Shown piece by piece: positions 1 to 7,282 of a stretch of DNA of 33,847 nt (the stretch's first letter is position 1; each line of letters opens with the position of its first letter). The notes under the pieces are model-generated. The model saw nothing but the letters and a program-made list of their open reading frames with translations. It was not told the DNA's origin and ran no database searches. The DNA comes from Acidimicrobiaceae bacterium. Its GTDB lineage: Bacteria; Actinomycetota; Acidimicrobiia; Acidimicrobiales; RAAP-2. The DNA lies in assembly GCA_003162395.1 (NCBI GenBank), contig PMON01000036.1, forward strand, positions 609-34,455, read 5' to 3'. Position numbers and translations under genes: made by a program.

Positions 1-447
1 CGCATCGAAGACGCCGTGTCGACCACGAAGGCGGCGATCGAAGAGGGCGTCGTGCCCGGCGGCGGCGTCGCGCTGCTCCGTGCCCAGACGGCCATCTACG
101 AGACGGCGGACAAGCTCGAGGGCGACGAGGCGACCGGTGCACGGATTGTCGGCCGTGCCGTCGAAGAGCCGCTGAAGCAGATCGCCGTGAACGCGGGCCT
201 CGAGGGCGGCGTCGTCGTCGAGAAGGTCCGCAACCTGAAGAAGGCGACCGAGGGCCTCAATGCCGCGACCGGCGACTACGAGGACCTGATCAAGGCGGGC
301 GTCATCGACGCGGCGAAGGTCACGCGCTCCGCGCTGCAGAACGCGGCGTCGATCGCGGCCCTGTTCCTCACGACCGAGGCAGTGATCGTGGACAAGCCCG
401 AAGACAAGGCACCCGCGATGCCCGGCGGCGGGATGGACGACTTCTAG
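1..447 (+). CDS. groEL: Chaperonin GroEL, C-terminal part (5' truncated by window edge)
   Basis: This is the last 148 codons of the 60-kDa chaperonin, the ATP-driven double-ring folding machine of the cytosol. The frame is open from base 1, so the gene starts outside the window. Visible family hallmarks are the stretch [15 protein letters not shown], the segment ending [11 protein letters not shown], then [41 protein letters not shown], which is the conserved equatorial-domain end. The tail is short, ending PGGGMDDF, a reduced form of the Gly/Met tail and not the His-rich tail of some actinobacterial paralogues. A very strong hairpin follows 40 bp downstream. Nothing is visible about groES or regulation, because the 5' side is missing. 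Confidence 0.97.
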   Translation, partial: RIEDAVSTTKAAIEEGVVPGGGVALLRAQTAIYETADKLEGDEATGARIVGRAVEEPLKQIAVNAGLEGGVVVEKVRNLKKATEGLNAATGDYEDLIKAGVIDAAKVTRSALQNAASIAALFLTTEAVIVDKPEDKAPAMPGGGMDDF

Positions 448-454
448 AGCGAGC

Positions 455-901
455 TCACCCGGGCAACCCCCCGCCCGGGCTGGATGACGACGATGGCGTG
501 GCGCTCGGCGCCACGCCATCGTCGTGTCCGGGCCGATCATCAGCGACGTGGATCGTGGGGGACTGCAGCACGAGCACGACGAGCCGCGTGGTCGCACCCT
601 TGGCGTGCCGTTGGCCGGCACGCACGACGCAGTAGGAGCCTGGCTCGATGTCGCGGCGCACGTCTTCGACCTCGAGCCAGCCCCGTCCCTCGAGCGGCAG
701 GAAAATCTGGTCTCGCCCGGCCACGTGCGCTTGCAGCACGCCGTCTGGCTCGCACACGAGCACGGTCGCTGACCATGGGTCGGGCCCGTCTGCCAGCGCA
801 AGGGCGCTGATGCCGATCGCGCCGTAGTCGGTCACGGGTTTGGCCGTGGCATCGTCGAGCGAACGGATCCAGGCGTCGTCGCTCATCGAGCTGGCGTCCA
901 T
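455..901 (-). CDS. Small cupin-domain protein
   Basis: The product is about 148 aa from the ATG at 901, which has GGGAGGT upstream at about 11 nt spacing. The reading frame also runs open to a TTG at 982. The core reads like a single cupin beta-barrel: VLVCEPDGVLQAHVAGRDQIFLPLEGRGWLEVED (motif 1 region) and EPGSYCVVRAGQRHAKGATTRLVVLVLQ (motif 2 region, with the RHA histidine). The exact substrate cannot be inferred. Cupins of this size often bind a metal and act as sensors or small-molecule enzymes. The last roughly 24 residues are low-complexity Ser/Pro/Gly and are encoded by the antisense of the groEL terminator hairpins, so the C-terminus looks like overrun into a neighbour's terminator. 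The gene converges on groEL and diverges from hemQ. Confidence 0.7.
   Translation of the reverse strand: MDASSMSDDAWIRSLDDATAKPVTDYGAIGISALALADGPDPWSATVLVCEPDGVLQAHVAGRDQIFLPLEGRGWLEVEDVRRDIEPGSYCVVRAGQRHAKGATTRLVVLVLQSPTIHVADDRPGHDDGVAPSATPSSSSSPGGGLPG
487..525 (+). terminator. Strong hairpin, probable groEL transcription terminator
   Basis: Positions 487-504 and 508-525 are a perfect 18-bp inverted repeat (left arm acgacgatggcgtggcgc) with a 3-nt loop. No U-tract follows, which is common for actinobacterial terminators. A weaker hairpin lies just upstream (cccgggc 458-464 with gcccggg 473-479). Both sit inside the 3' end of the convergent cupin gene, so they could act in both directions. 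Confidence 0.75.
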
Positions 902-1025
902 CGGCGCGACGCACCTCCCATCGAGTTCCGTCGTTCCGCGGTGCAGTCGGTGGGTCCGACCCTTCGGGTGCCGTCCACGCAAGGGAGGCTAGGCGCGGGG
1001 GCCGGTGCCCACCGAGAGGTCGGCT

Positions 1026-1031
1026 TACGAT
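1026..1031 (+). promoter_or_regulatory. Probable -10 element of a leaderless hemQ transcript
   Basis: TACGAT lies exactly 7 nt before the hemQ ATG, and no Shine-Dalgarno sequence is visible. This places the predicted transcription start at or next to the start codon. No clear -35 box is seen. Confidence 0.5.
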
Positions 1032-1038
1032 TGTCCGA

Positions 1039-1725
1039 ATGGACACGTCTCCCGCGTTAGTGCCGACGACCGGGCTCACCGTGCTGCACCTCTTTTGTCG
1101 GGCGGACATCGAGGTGGACCGCGGCGCGGTGGCCGACGCGATCAGCTGGGTGGGCGAGCACGACGGACAGGTCGTGCTCGCCGCCATCCTCGGCCACAAG
1201 GCCGACTGCTGCGTGATGGCGCTCTGCGCCGACGCGTGGGTCCTGCGTGAGCTGCAGACGCGGCTCAACCGTGCGGGACTTGTCGCGGCCGACAGCTACC
1301 TGTCGCTCACCGAGGTCTCCGAGTACGCCGCCGGGATGCCACAAGAGATGCTCGACGCGAGGCTCTATCCGTCCCTGCCCCCCGCTGGCCTGCCGGCGTT
1401 CTGCTTCTACCCGATGTCCAAGCGCCGCGGGGACAAGGACAACTGGTACTCGCTCGACTACGCGCGCCGCGAGGAGCTGATGCGCGGCCACGGCAAGGTC
1501 GGCCGGGAGTTCAAGGGGCGGATCCTCCAGGTGATCACGGGCTCGACGGGGCTCGACGACTTCGAGTGGGGCGTCACCCTGTTCGGGGCGCACCTCGACG
1601 ACCTCAAGGACTGCGTCTACACCATGCGGTTCGACGAGGCATCCGCGAACTTTGCGGACTTCGGACCCTTCTATACGGGGATGGTCGGCACGCTCGACGA
1701 CGTGCTCACCCACGTCGTCGCCTGA
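1039..1725 (+). CDS. hemQ: Coproheme decarboxylase (HemQ/ChdC)
   Basis: The 228-aa product is of the usual length for this enzyme. It converts Fe-coproporphyrin III to heme b by two H2O2-dependent decarboxylations, the last step of the coproporphyrin-dependent heme pathway of Actinomycetota and Bacillota. The signature segments are clear: FYPMSKRRGDKDNWYSL, then RREELMRGHGKVGREFKG, where the His of RGHG is at the place of the heme-ligating histidine. ITGSTGLDDFEWGVTLF and MRFDEASANFADFGPFYTG follow. The ATG is preceded at 7 nt by TACGAT, so the gene is probably leaderless. A Nudix gene follows after 21 bp, probably with its own start signal. Other pathway genes (hemY, cpfC) are not in the window. 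Confidence 0.95.
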   Translation: MDTSPALVPTTGLTVLHLFCRADIEVDRGAVADAISWVGEHDGQVVLAAILGHKADCCVMALCADAWVLRELQTRLNRAGLVAADSYLSLTEVSEYAAGMPQEMLDARLYPSLPPAGLPAFCFYPMSKRRGDKDNWYSLDYARREELMRGHGKVGREFKGRILQVITGSTGLDDFEWGVTLFGAHLDDLKDCVYTMRFDEASANFADFGPFYTGMVGTLDDVLTHVVA

Positions 1726-1733
1726 ACGGTTGG

Positions 1734-1739
1734 TAGGTT
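1734..1739 (+). promoter_or_regulatory. Probable -10 element of the Nudix gene
   Basis: TAGGTT lies exactly 7 nt before the ATG at 1747, the same spacing as in front of hemQ. There is no good ribosome-binding site. The element lies in the 21-bp gap after hemQ, so the Nudix gene may have its own leaderless transcript in addition to read-through. Confidence 0.4.
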
Positions 1740-1746
1740 GCCCGCG

Positions 1747-2433
1747 ATGTCCGACGTCGACGAGCGCACGTTACGGCGATGGGCCGAGACGCTCGCCGGC
1801 ATCGCGAGGACCGGGATCGGCTTCACCGAGAGCCAGTACGAGCGGGAGCGCTTCGAAGAGATCCTCCGGGTCGCCGCCGACATCCGCGCCGAGGCGGACG
1901 GCGGGCTCGGCGTCTTGGAGGACGCCGAGGGCCTCGTGGCTGAGTGGCTCGGCGACATCGATAAGGGCGTCGCTGGTTACGTCACGCCGAAGGTCGCCGT
2001 CGGCGCCGCGGTGAGCAACGACGCCGGCGAGCTGCTGTTGATCCAGCGAGCCGACTCGGGCGTGTGGCTCTACCCGACCGGGTGGTGCGACGTCGGCTAT
2101 TCCGCCGCAGAGGTCGTGACCAAGGAAGTCGAAGAAGAGACGGGCATCATCTGCGAGCCGGTGCGGCTCATCGGCGTGCTCGATGGGCTCCGACTCGGGA
2201 TGTCGCGAATCCCCCTGTACTCCCTCTTGTTCCACTGCAGGGCTGTCGGCGGCGAGTTGCAGGCGCACCCGCTCGAGTGCACGGACCTGGGGTGGTTCAC
2301 CGAGTCCACGCTCCCCTCGCCGATCGTGGGCTACGAGCGGTGGGGCGAGCCCGTCTTCGCCGCGCTCCGAGGGGAGCACCGTGACGTCTACTACGACAGA
2401 CTGCGCCGCCCCGTCTGGCGAGGCGAGCAGTGA
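1747..2433 (+). CDS. Nudix hydrolase with helical N-terminal domain
   Basis: The product is about 228 aa. The first roughly 75 residues form the acidic helical domain (RRWAETLAGIARTGIGFTES...ERFEEILRVAADI) found in front of one group of Nudix hydrolases (Nudix_hydro_N type). A Nudix fold follows from PKVAVGAAVSNDAGELLLIQR. The Nudix box is GWCDVGYSAAEVVTKEVEEETGI, matching G-x5-E-x7-REUxEExGU except that the first Glu is Tyr and the Arg is Lys. The EVEEE metal-binding core is intact. These enzymes cleave nucleoside diphosphates linked to another group; the substrate here is unknown, and related proteins act on nucleotide sugars or ADP-ribose. The ATG at 1747 is preferred over a TTG at 1738. 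The stop overlaps the next gene's GTG (GTGA), so the two are translationally coupled. Confidence 0.85.
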   Translation: MSDVDERTLRRWAETLAGIARTGIGFTESQYERERFEEILRVAADIRAEADGGLGVLEDAEGLVAEWLGDIDKGVAGYVTPKVAVGAAVSNDAGELLLIQRADSGVWLYPTGWCDVGYSAAEVVTKEVEEETGIICEPVRLIGVLDGLRLGMSRIPLYSLLFHCRAVGGELQAHPLECTDLGWFTESTLPSPIVGYERWGEPVFAALRGEHRDVYYDRLRRPVWRGEQ

Positions 2434-2867
2434 CGCTCAGCATCGAGCGAGTGGTGGTCGCCGACTCCGAGCTCGTGGCCGCAGTACGTCGACTGCTCCC
2501 ACAGCTGTCCGAGACAGCGGGGCCGCCCGAGGCCTACGACCTCGAGTCCATCGTGACGTCGCCAGCGACGACGATGCTCGTCGCGCGCGACGACGATCAC
2601 GACATCGTGGGGATGCTGACGCTCGCGCTCTTTCGACTCCCGAGCGCCGTTCGGGCCTGGATCGAAGACGTCGTCGTTGACGAGTCTGCTCGCCGGCTGG
2701 GTGCAGGGCGTGCCTTGGTCGACGCGGCACTCGCACTCGCGGCCGACGCGGGGGCAGCGAGGGTTGATCTCACCTCGAACCCATCGAGGGAGTCCGCGCG
2801 ACGGCTCTACGAGTCGATGGGATTCGAGGAGCGCACCACCACGGTCTTCCGACGCCATCTGCCCTGA
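2430..2867 (+). CDS. GNAT-family N-acetyltransferase
   Basis: The product is 145 aa with a GTG start that overlaps the stop of the Nudix gene by 4 bp. It shows one full GNAT fold: a central IEDVVVDESARRLGAGRALVDAALALA, in which RRLGAGRA is the acetyl-CoA pyrophosphate loop (consensus R/QxxGxG/A). VDLTSNPSRESARRLYESMGFEERTT, the typical beta5/alpha4 end, follows. The family transfers an acetyl group from acetyl-CoA to an amine; the substrate cannot be told from sequence. The gene is probably in one transcript with the Nudix hydrolase. A second, unrelated-looking GNAT gene follows 43 bp downstream. Confidence 0.9.
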   Translation: MTLSIERVVVADSELVAAVRRLLPQLSETAGPPEAYDLESIVTSPATTMLVARDDDHDIVGMLTLALFRLPSAVRAWIEDVVVDESARRLGAGRALVDAALALAADAGAARVDLTSNPSRESARRLYESMGFEERTTTVFRRHLP

Positions 2868-2910
2868 ACGCCGAGAACCTACACGTGCCACTCAGGAATA
2901 TCGTCTGTCG

Positions 2911-3786
2911 ATGCGAGTCGACCGATGTGACACGCCACAGCAGTTCCTAGAAGCAACGTCGGAGTATCGAGCCGCCGAGCCGCTCCGGACGAACGTAATG
3001 GCAACCGTCGCGGCCGGGGTCATCGCCGACCCACGTCGGTATGAGGAGTGCTTCTGGTGGCTCGTCCGAGACACGGCGGGCAAGGTGGTCGGCGCGGCGT
3101 TTCGCACGACCCCCCACGTGCTGGGGCTCGGGCCGATGCCGAACGGCGCGGCGACGGCGATCGCAGAGTATGTCGTCAACGCGGATGCCGAGCTGCCGGG
3201 CCTGATCGGACTGCCCGTTCTGGTTGGCGCATTTACTGATGCATTCACGGCCAGCGTGGGGCGTGGGGCGCCGAGGTTCCGCATTGAGCGGCGGGACGTC
3301 CTGTATGCAGTGGACCGACTCATCCCCCCAACCGTTCCTGGCGAAGCTGGGGTCGCGACCGAGGCGGATCTGGTGCTCGCCGAGGCCTGGCTCGCCGACT
3401 TTGCAACGGAGATCGACGGTGCTCGTCCGGAGCCCGACGAGGCGAGTCGTGCGGCGCTGCTCGGCGTGCTGCGAGACGGTCGGCTCCATTGGTGGCGAGA
3501 TCGTGGCGAGATCGTTTCAATGGCCGGTCACAACGTGACGGTCACCGCGCGCGGCGTCGGCGTCACTCGAGTTGGACCGGTGTTCACGCCCAGATCCAAG
3601 CGTCGGCAGGGGTACGCCGCTGGCGTCACCGCGGCGGTCACCGCGAGGCTCCTTGATGCAGGTTCACGCGTCATGCTGTTCGCCGATGAGTCGAATGCGA
3701 CGAGCAACGCGGTCTATCGGTCTCTCGGCTACCAACCCGTTGACGTCCTCGTGCTCGCACGAGCACACGCGGTCAGCGCTGCATGA
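2911..3786 (+). CDS. GNAT-family acetyltransferase, two-domain size
   Basis: The product is about 291 aa from the ATG at 2911. The frame is open far upstream inside the preceding gene, but that part is antisense-like noise. TATCGT at 2899-2904 is 6 nt before the ATG, consistent with a leaderless start. The N-terminal half (FWWLVRDTAGKVVGAAFRTTPHVLGLGPMP) looks like a degenerate GNAT lobe. The C-terminal half carries VTRVGPVFTPRSKRRQGYAAGVTAAVTARLL, with the acetyl-CoA loop RRQGYA, and then FADESNATSNAVYRSLGYQPV, the classic GNAT terminus. The size and order match the double-GNAT class in which only the C-terminal lobe binds acetyl-CoA. The substrate is unknown. Confidence 0.88.
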   Translation: MRVDRCDTPQQFLEATSEYRAAEPLRTNVMATVAAGVIADPRRYEECFWWLVRDTAGKVVGAAFRTTPHVLGLGPMPNGAATAIAEYVVNADAELPGLIGLPVLVGAFTDAFTASVGRGAPRFRIERRDVLYAVDRLIPPTVPGEAGVATEADLVLAEAWLADFATEIDGARPEPDEASRAALLGVLRDGRLHWWRDRGEIVSMAGHNVTVTARGVGVTRVGPVFTPRSKRRQGYAAGVTAAVTARLLDAGSRVMLFADESNATSNAVYRSLGYQPVDVLVLARAHAVSAA

Positions 3787-3825
3787 CTGATGTGCCACAC
3801 TCGGGTCGAATGACGGGGGACTGCG

Positions 3826-4725
3826 GTGGCACTGGTCGACGATGAGCACAGCGGTGCGAATCTCGCGCACTGGGAGGCAATGGCCCGATTCCATGGAACG
3901 GGTGACGACTCGTACTACGACTTGGATCTGCTCCGCTCGGGTGGGACGCTCCTGGGCGACGAGGAGCTCGACGCCATCAAGCGTGCGACACACGGAGACG
4001 GGCTCGAAGGGCGAGACGTCCTGCATCTGCAGTGCCACATTGGGTGCGACTCGATTTCCATGGCCCGGATGGGCGCCACGGTCACTGCCGTCGATTTCTC
4101 GCGGTCCGCGCTCGACCGGCTGGACGAGCTTGCGCGGCAGTGCGGCGTCGACATCACGACGGTTGAGGCTGACGCCGTGGCGCTTCCCGGCTCCCTCTCG
4201 GCCCGGTTCGACGTCGTCTACTCGTCAATCGGCGTGCTCTGCTGGATCAGCGACATCGATGCCTGGATGGGTGGGGTCGCACGGGTGCTGCGCCCGGGCG
4301 GGAAGCTCGTGCTCGTCGAGCTGCACCCACTCGTGACCATGGTTGAGTCCCTCGATCCGCTCATTGTCGACTTCCCGTACCGTTTCGACGGCCCGCGCGT
4401 CTACTCGGGGACGGGCTCGTACGCGAATCGTGGGGCCGACATCGAGTGGACGACCGTGCAGTACGCCCACAGCGTGGGAGAGGTGGTCACGGCGGCCGTT
4501 CGCGCGGGGCTCACGTGCACCTACCTCGAGGAGCACACGTCGGGCACCTTCAACACCGGACAGTTCCTCGGCCCCGAAGACGACGATCGGTACCGCCTCC
4601 GACTCGGTGCAGGAGCGGAGCGAGACGGAAGACGCGAGCCACCGTGTCCCATGCCGGTGCTCTTCACGTTCATTGGCGAGAAGCTCGACGCCGCGAGCGG
4701 GATCGCCGACGCGGAGCGATCTTGA
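3826..4725 (+). CDS. Class I SAM-dependent methyltransferase
   Basis: The product is 299 aa from a GTG start, with GGGGGA 5 nt upstream. A Rossmann-type methyltransferase domain runs through the first 170 residues. DVLHLQCHIGCDSISMARMGATVTAVDFSRSALDRL holds motif I (here LQCHIGCDS in place of the usual LDxGxGxG) and the acidic end of strand 2 (VDFS). VEADAVALPGSLSARFDVVYSSIGVLCWI follows (motif II/post I), then GGVARVLRPGGKLVLVELHP (motif III). The C-terminal 120 residues contain a His/Tyr-rich segment resembling the end of ubiquinone/biotin-type methyltransferase homologues. The substrate is unknown. A GNAT gene starts 4 bp after the stop, suggesting one transcript. Confidence 0.88.
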   Translation: MALVDDEHSGANLAHWEAMARFHGTGDDSYYDLDLLRSGGTLLGDEELDAIKRATHGDGLEGRDVLHLQCHIGCDSISMARMGATVTAVDFSRSALDRLDELARQCGVDITTVEADAVALPGSLSARFDVVYSSIGVLCWISDIDAWMGGVARVLRPGGKLVLVELHPLVTMVESLDPLIVDFPYRFDGPRVYSGTGSYANRGADIEWTTVQYAHSVGEVVTAAVRAGLTCTYLEEHTSGTFNTGQFLGPEDDDRYRLRLGAGAERDGRREPPCPMPVLFTFIGEKLDAASGIADAERS

Positions 4726-4729
4726 GCTC

Positions 4730-5215
4730 GTGACCGCACTCGTGCGCCGGCTCGCCGCCGACGACTGGGCGACGCTGCGGTCAGTGCGACTCGCGGCGCT
4801 CGCTGACGCGCCCCTCGCGTTCAACTCGACGCACGCGGACGAGGCGATGTTGGCAGCGACCGCGTGGCAGGCCCGTCTCGAAGAGCAGGCGTGGTTCGTC
4901 GCGTTCAAGGACGAGCGTCCGGTGGGCATCGTCTCTGGAGGGCGGCTGCGTGAGCATCGTTCTGAGGCCCGAACCCTCCGCTCGATGTGGGTCGACGAAG
5001 CACGTCGCGGGACGGGGGTGGCGAACGATCTCGTTGATGCCGTCGCCTCGTGGGCGCGCGACGATGGCGCAACCCAGCTCATGCTCTGGGCGATCGGACG
5101 AGCTGGGCGTGCGCATGCGTTCTACCAGCGGTGCGGCTTCGTGCCCACTGACGAGGTGCGCGAGGTCGCCGGTCGCCAACATGAGCTGATGACGTGCTAC
5201 CTGCTACAACTCTGA
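4730..5215 (+). CDS. GNAT-family N-acetyltransferase
   Basis: The product is about 161 aa from GTG 4730; a second in-frame GTG at 4742 is possible. Recognisable parts are LRSVRLAALADAPLAFNSTHADE (N-terminal helix pair), WFVAFKDERPVGIVSGG, then LRSMWVDEARRGTGVANDLVDAV with the acetyl-CoA loop RRGTGVA, and AHAFYQRCGFVPTDE at the end. It is clearly related to the GNAT at 8337-8843; both share the pattern LRxxRLxALADxPxAF and the MWVD-xxRGxGVA core. It lies 4 bp behind the methyltransferase gene and converges on the glycosyltransferase gene with a 15-bp gap. The substrate is not deducible. Confidence 0.9.
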   Translation: MTALVRRLAADDWATLRSVRLAALADAPLAFNSTHADEAMLAATAWQARLEEQAWFVAFKDERPVGIVSGGRLREHRSEARTLRSMWVDEARRGTGVANDLVDAVASWARDDGATQLMLWAIGRAGRAHAFYQRCGFVPTDEVREVAGRQHELMTCYLLQL

Positions 5216-5230
5216 CTCGTCCTCGATGCG

Positions 5231-7282
5231 TCAGCGCGCCCTGAGGAGATCGGCTGGTGAGGCAGTGGGATCGCGCTGGAGGCCCCTCAGGAGCACGACG
5301 ACGTCAGACGCGTAATGGGCGGCATCGTGGTGTGCGTGCACGAGCGCGCTCCCACGTTCGGCGATCGCCGCCAGCTGCTCGTCGGGCATGCCGAGCACAA
5401 GGTCCAGGGCGTCGATCGCCGCGGCGAGATCGCACGGCTCGTAGAGGAGTCCCGTCGAGCCGTCGTCGAGCAGCTCTGCCAGGCCGAAGACACGCGTCGC
5501 CACGACCGGCACGCCGAGGCACATGGCGTCGAGGACCGACCGGGGAAGTGACTCCACGTCAGAGCCGCACACGAGGACGTCGCTCGCGCGGTACCACGAG
5601 AGGGCATCTGGGGTCACGGGCACCATGCGGATGCGATCGCCCAGCCCCGCGCGCTCCACGAATGCCGCAAGTGCCGCGGAGTAGTTCGTGTGCAGGTCGC
5701 CGACCAAGATGAGCTCGGCGTCGCCGTGGCGACTTGCGAGCTCGCCGAACGCCTGGGCGATCAGCGTCTGGCTCTTCCGCGGCTCGATCGTCCCCATGAC
5801 GAGCAGGACGCGACCTCGCGCCTCGATCCCGAGCCGCTCCCGAGCGACGGACTTAGAGGTCGAGGACGCGAACGAGTCGAGGGCGCCAGTCTCGACGCCG
5901 TACGGCACGAGCGCGCATCGACCAGGCGCGCGAGACTCGTACAGCGCTCGAGTGGCATCGGACTCGAAGATGACGGCACCGGCTCTCGCCAGCGATCGCG
6001 CCGCGATCGAACGGATCGTTGGATCAACGCGCCCCTCAGGGTGGTCAAAGGCCCAGATGAGGGACTCGGGCCAGCTCTCATGGATGGCCCACACCACCGG
6101 GAGGCCCAGCCTCTCCGCGAGGTCAGCGCCTCCAAAGGATCGGAAGGTGTTGACGAGCGCGGCGGAGTGCCCCCTGCCGTGGAGCCACGACGTGAGCTCG
6201 GCGATCCTGCCCTCGTAGGGGGCGGTCGAGTCGACGGGGATGGCAGAGGTGACGTGGACCTCGATGCCGAGTGCTTCGAGTGCGCCCAAGAGCGCACCGT
6301 CGTGGAACGAGATGACGGTGCACGGGAACGCCGAGCCGGCGCGAGCCTGGCGGAGGAGCTCGAAGAGCCACAGCTGCGCGCCGCCATATCCGAGATCGTG
6401 GGTGACGACGAGCAAGTTGAAGGGCGCGTCGGGTCGTACCCGGACCGGCTGCTCGGCTCCCGCAGGGTCCGACACGGCGAGCTCCGCTGGCGCCGCGATG
6501 CCGAGGTGGTGCTCGAACGCATCCGTCGTGCCGTCGAGCGCGACCACCTCGGCGCGGAGCACGATGGCTTCGGTGTCCTCACCAAGCACCGACAGGTCGA
6601 CGACCTGCTCGAAGCCGCTGATCGGGGCGTCGATCGCCGTGTCGCTGTCCGCGACGTCCGCGCGATGCAGGCCCAGGCGTGCACGACCGAGGTCGATCCC
6701 GTTTGCGGACAGCGACACCCTCGCCACCGGTGAGTAGGTCGACCTCGCCCAACCCTTGATCGTCACTGCGCCGAGGGGGACGACGGCTTCGTCGCCGGGC
6801 GCGTCGAGGTTGCCGAGCACCCCGGGCGGGGGCGGGTAGGGCACGCCCGCACGGTCGATCGTCGGATCGCCGATCACCCTGACGGTGAGGGGATCCAGGC
6901 GGACGCCGCCGTGCTCCGCCATCGGGTACACGGTCGCGACCAAGGTCGCCGACGCCGCGTGCAGCGCTCGGAAGTCAAGGTCGACGACCCAGCCCGTAGA
7001 GGCGTACGAGGCCCTGCCGTACTTCGCGGCCACGTCAGAACGAGGTCCTGCCTCGCGGGATCGGCCGATGATCCGGCCGTCGTGCTCGATGGTGACGACG
7101 GCCACCGGCATGTGGTCCCAGGCGTGCCATCCTGCAATGGTCGCCACGCGCTCGATGGCGTCGCCGCCGAGCGGTGACTCGATGAAGCCCTCGAGCTGGG
7201 AGCCGTCCGCGTTTGGTATCGCGAGGGCCCGATTCCGCCGCCGATCAAGCGCTGCCCGAGGTGAGAGCCCGGTGCCGCTCAC
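5231..7282 (-). CDS. GT4 glycosyltransferase with N-terminal duplicated beta-sandwich region
   Basis: The product is about 683 aa from the GTG at 7282, which overlaps the epimerase stop as GTGA. The first roughly 290 residues contain two similar units, around GFIESPLGG...ATIAGWHAW and GNLDAPGDE...VTIKGWARS...SANGIDLGRARLGLHRADVA. These read as all-beta Ig-like or jelly-roll repeats. A GT-B glycosyltransferase follows from FNLLVVTHDLGYGGAQLWLFELL. VVWAIHESWP, VPYGVETGALD and VLLVMGTIEPRKSQTLIAQAF lie in between, and SDVLVCGSDVESLPRSVLDAMCLGVPVVATRVFGLAELLDDG is the family 1/GT4 nucleotide-sugar site with the E-x7-E region. The role is sugar transfer from an NDP-sugar to an unknown acceptor, probably for a surface glycan given the coupled epimerase. 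No signal peptide or membrane segment is visible. Confidence 0.88.
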   Translation of the reverse strand: MSGTGLSPRAALDRRRNRALAIPNADGSQLEGFIESPLGGDAIERVATIAGWHAWDHMPVAVVTIEHDGRIIGRSREAGPRSDVAAKYGRASYASTGWVVDLDFRALHAASATLVATVYPMAEHGGVRLDPLTVRVIGDPTIDRAGVPYPPPPGVLGNLDAPGDEAVVPLGAVTIKGWARSTYSPVARVSLSANGIDLGRARLGLHRADVADSDTAIDAPISGFEQVVDLSVLGEDTEAIVLRAEVVALDGTTDAFEHHLGIAAPAELAVSDPAGAEQPVRVRPDAPFNLLVVTHDLGYGGAQLWLFELLRQARAGSAFPCTVISFHDGALLGALEALGIEVHVTSAIPVDSTAPYEGRIAELTSWLHGRGHSAALVNTFRSFGGADLAERLGLPVVWAIHESWPESLIWAFDHPEGRVDPTIRSIAARSLARAGAVIFESDATRALYESRAPGRCALVPYGVETGALDSFASSTSKSVARERLGIEARGRVLLVMGTIEPRKSQTLIAQAFGELASRHGDAELILVGDLHTNYSAALAAFVERAGLGDRIRMVPVTPDALSWYRASDVLVCGSDVESLPRSVLDAMCLGVPVVATRVFGLAELLDDGSTGLLYEPCDLAAAIDALDLVLGMPDEQLAAIAERGSALVHAHHDAAHYASDVVVLLRGLQRDPTASPADLLRAR

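Noticed and set aside
2677-2910. Upstream extension of the GNAT gene that starts at 2911
   Set aside because: The extra codons lie within the preceding GNAT gene in another frame, are Arg/Ser-rich and lack any domain. The ATG at 2911 has a promoter hexamer at the right distance.
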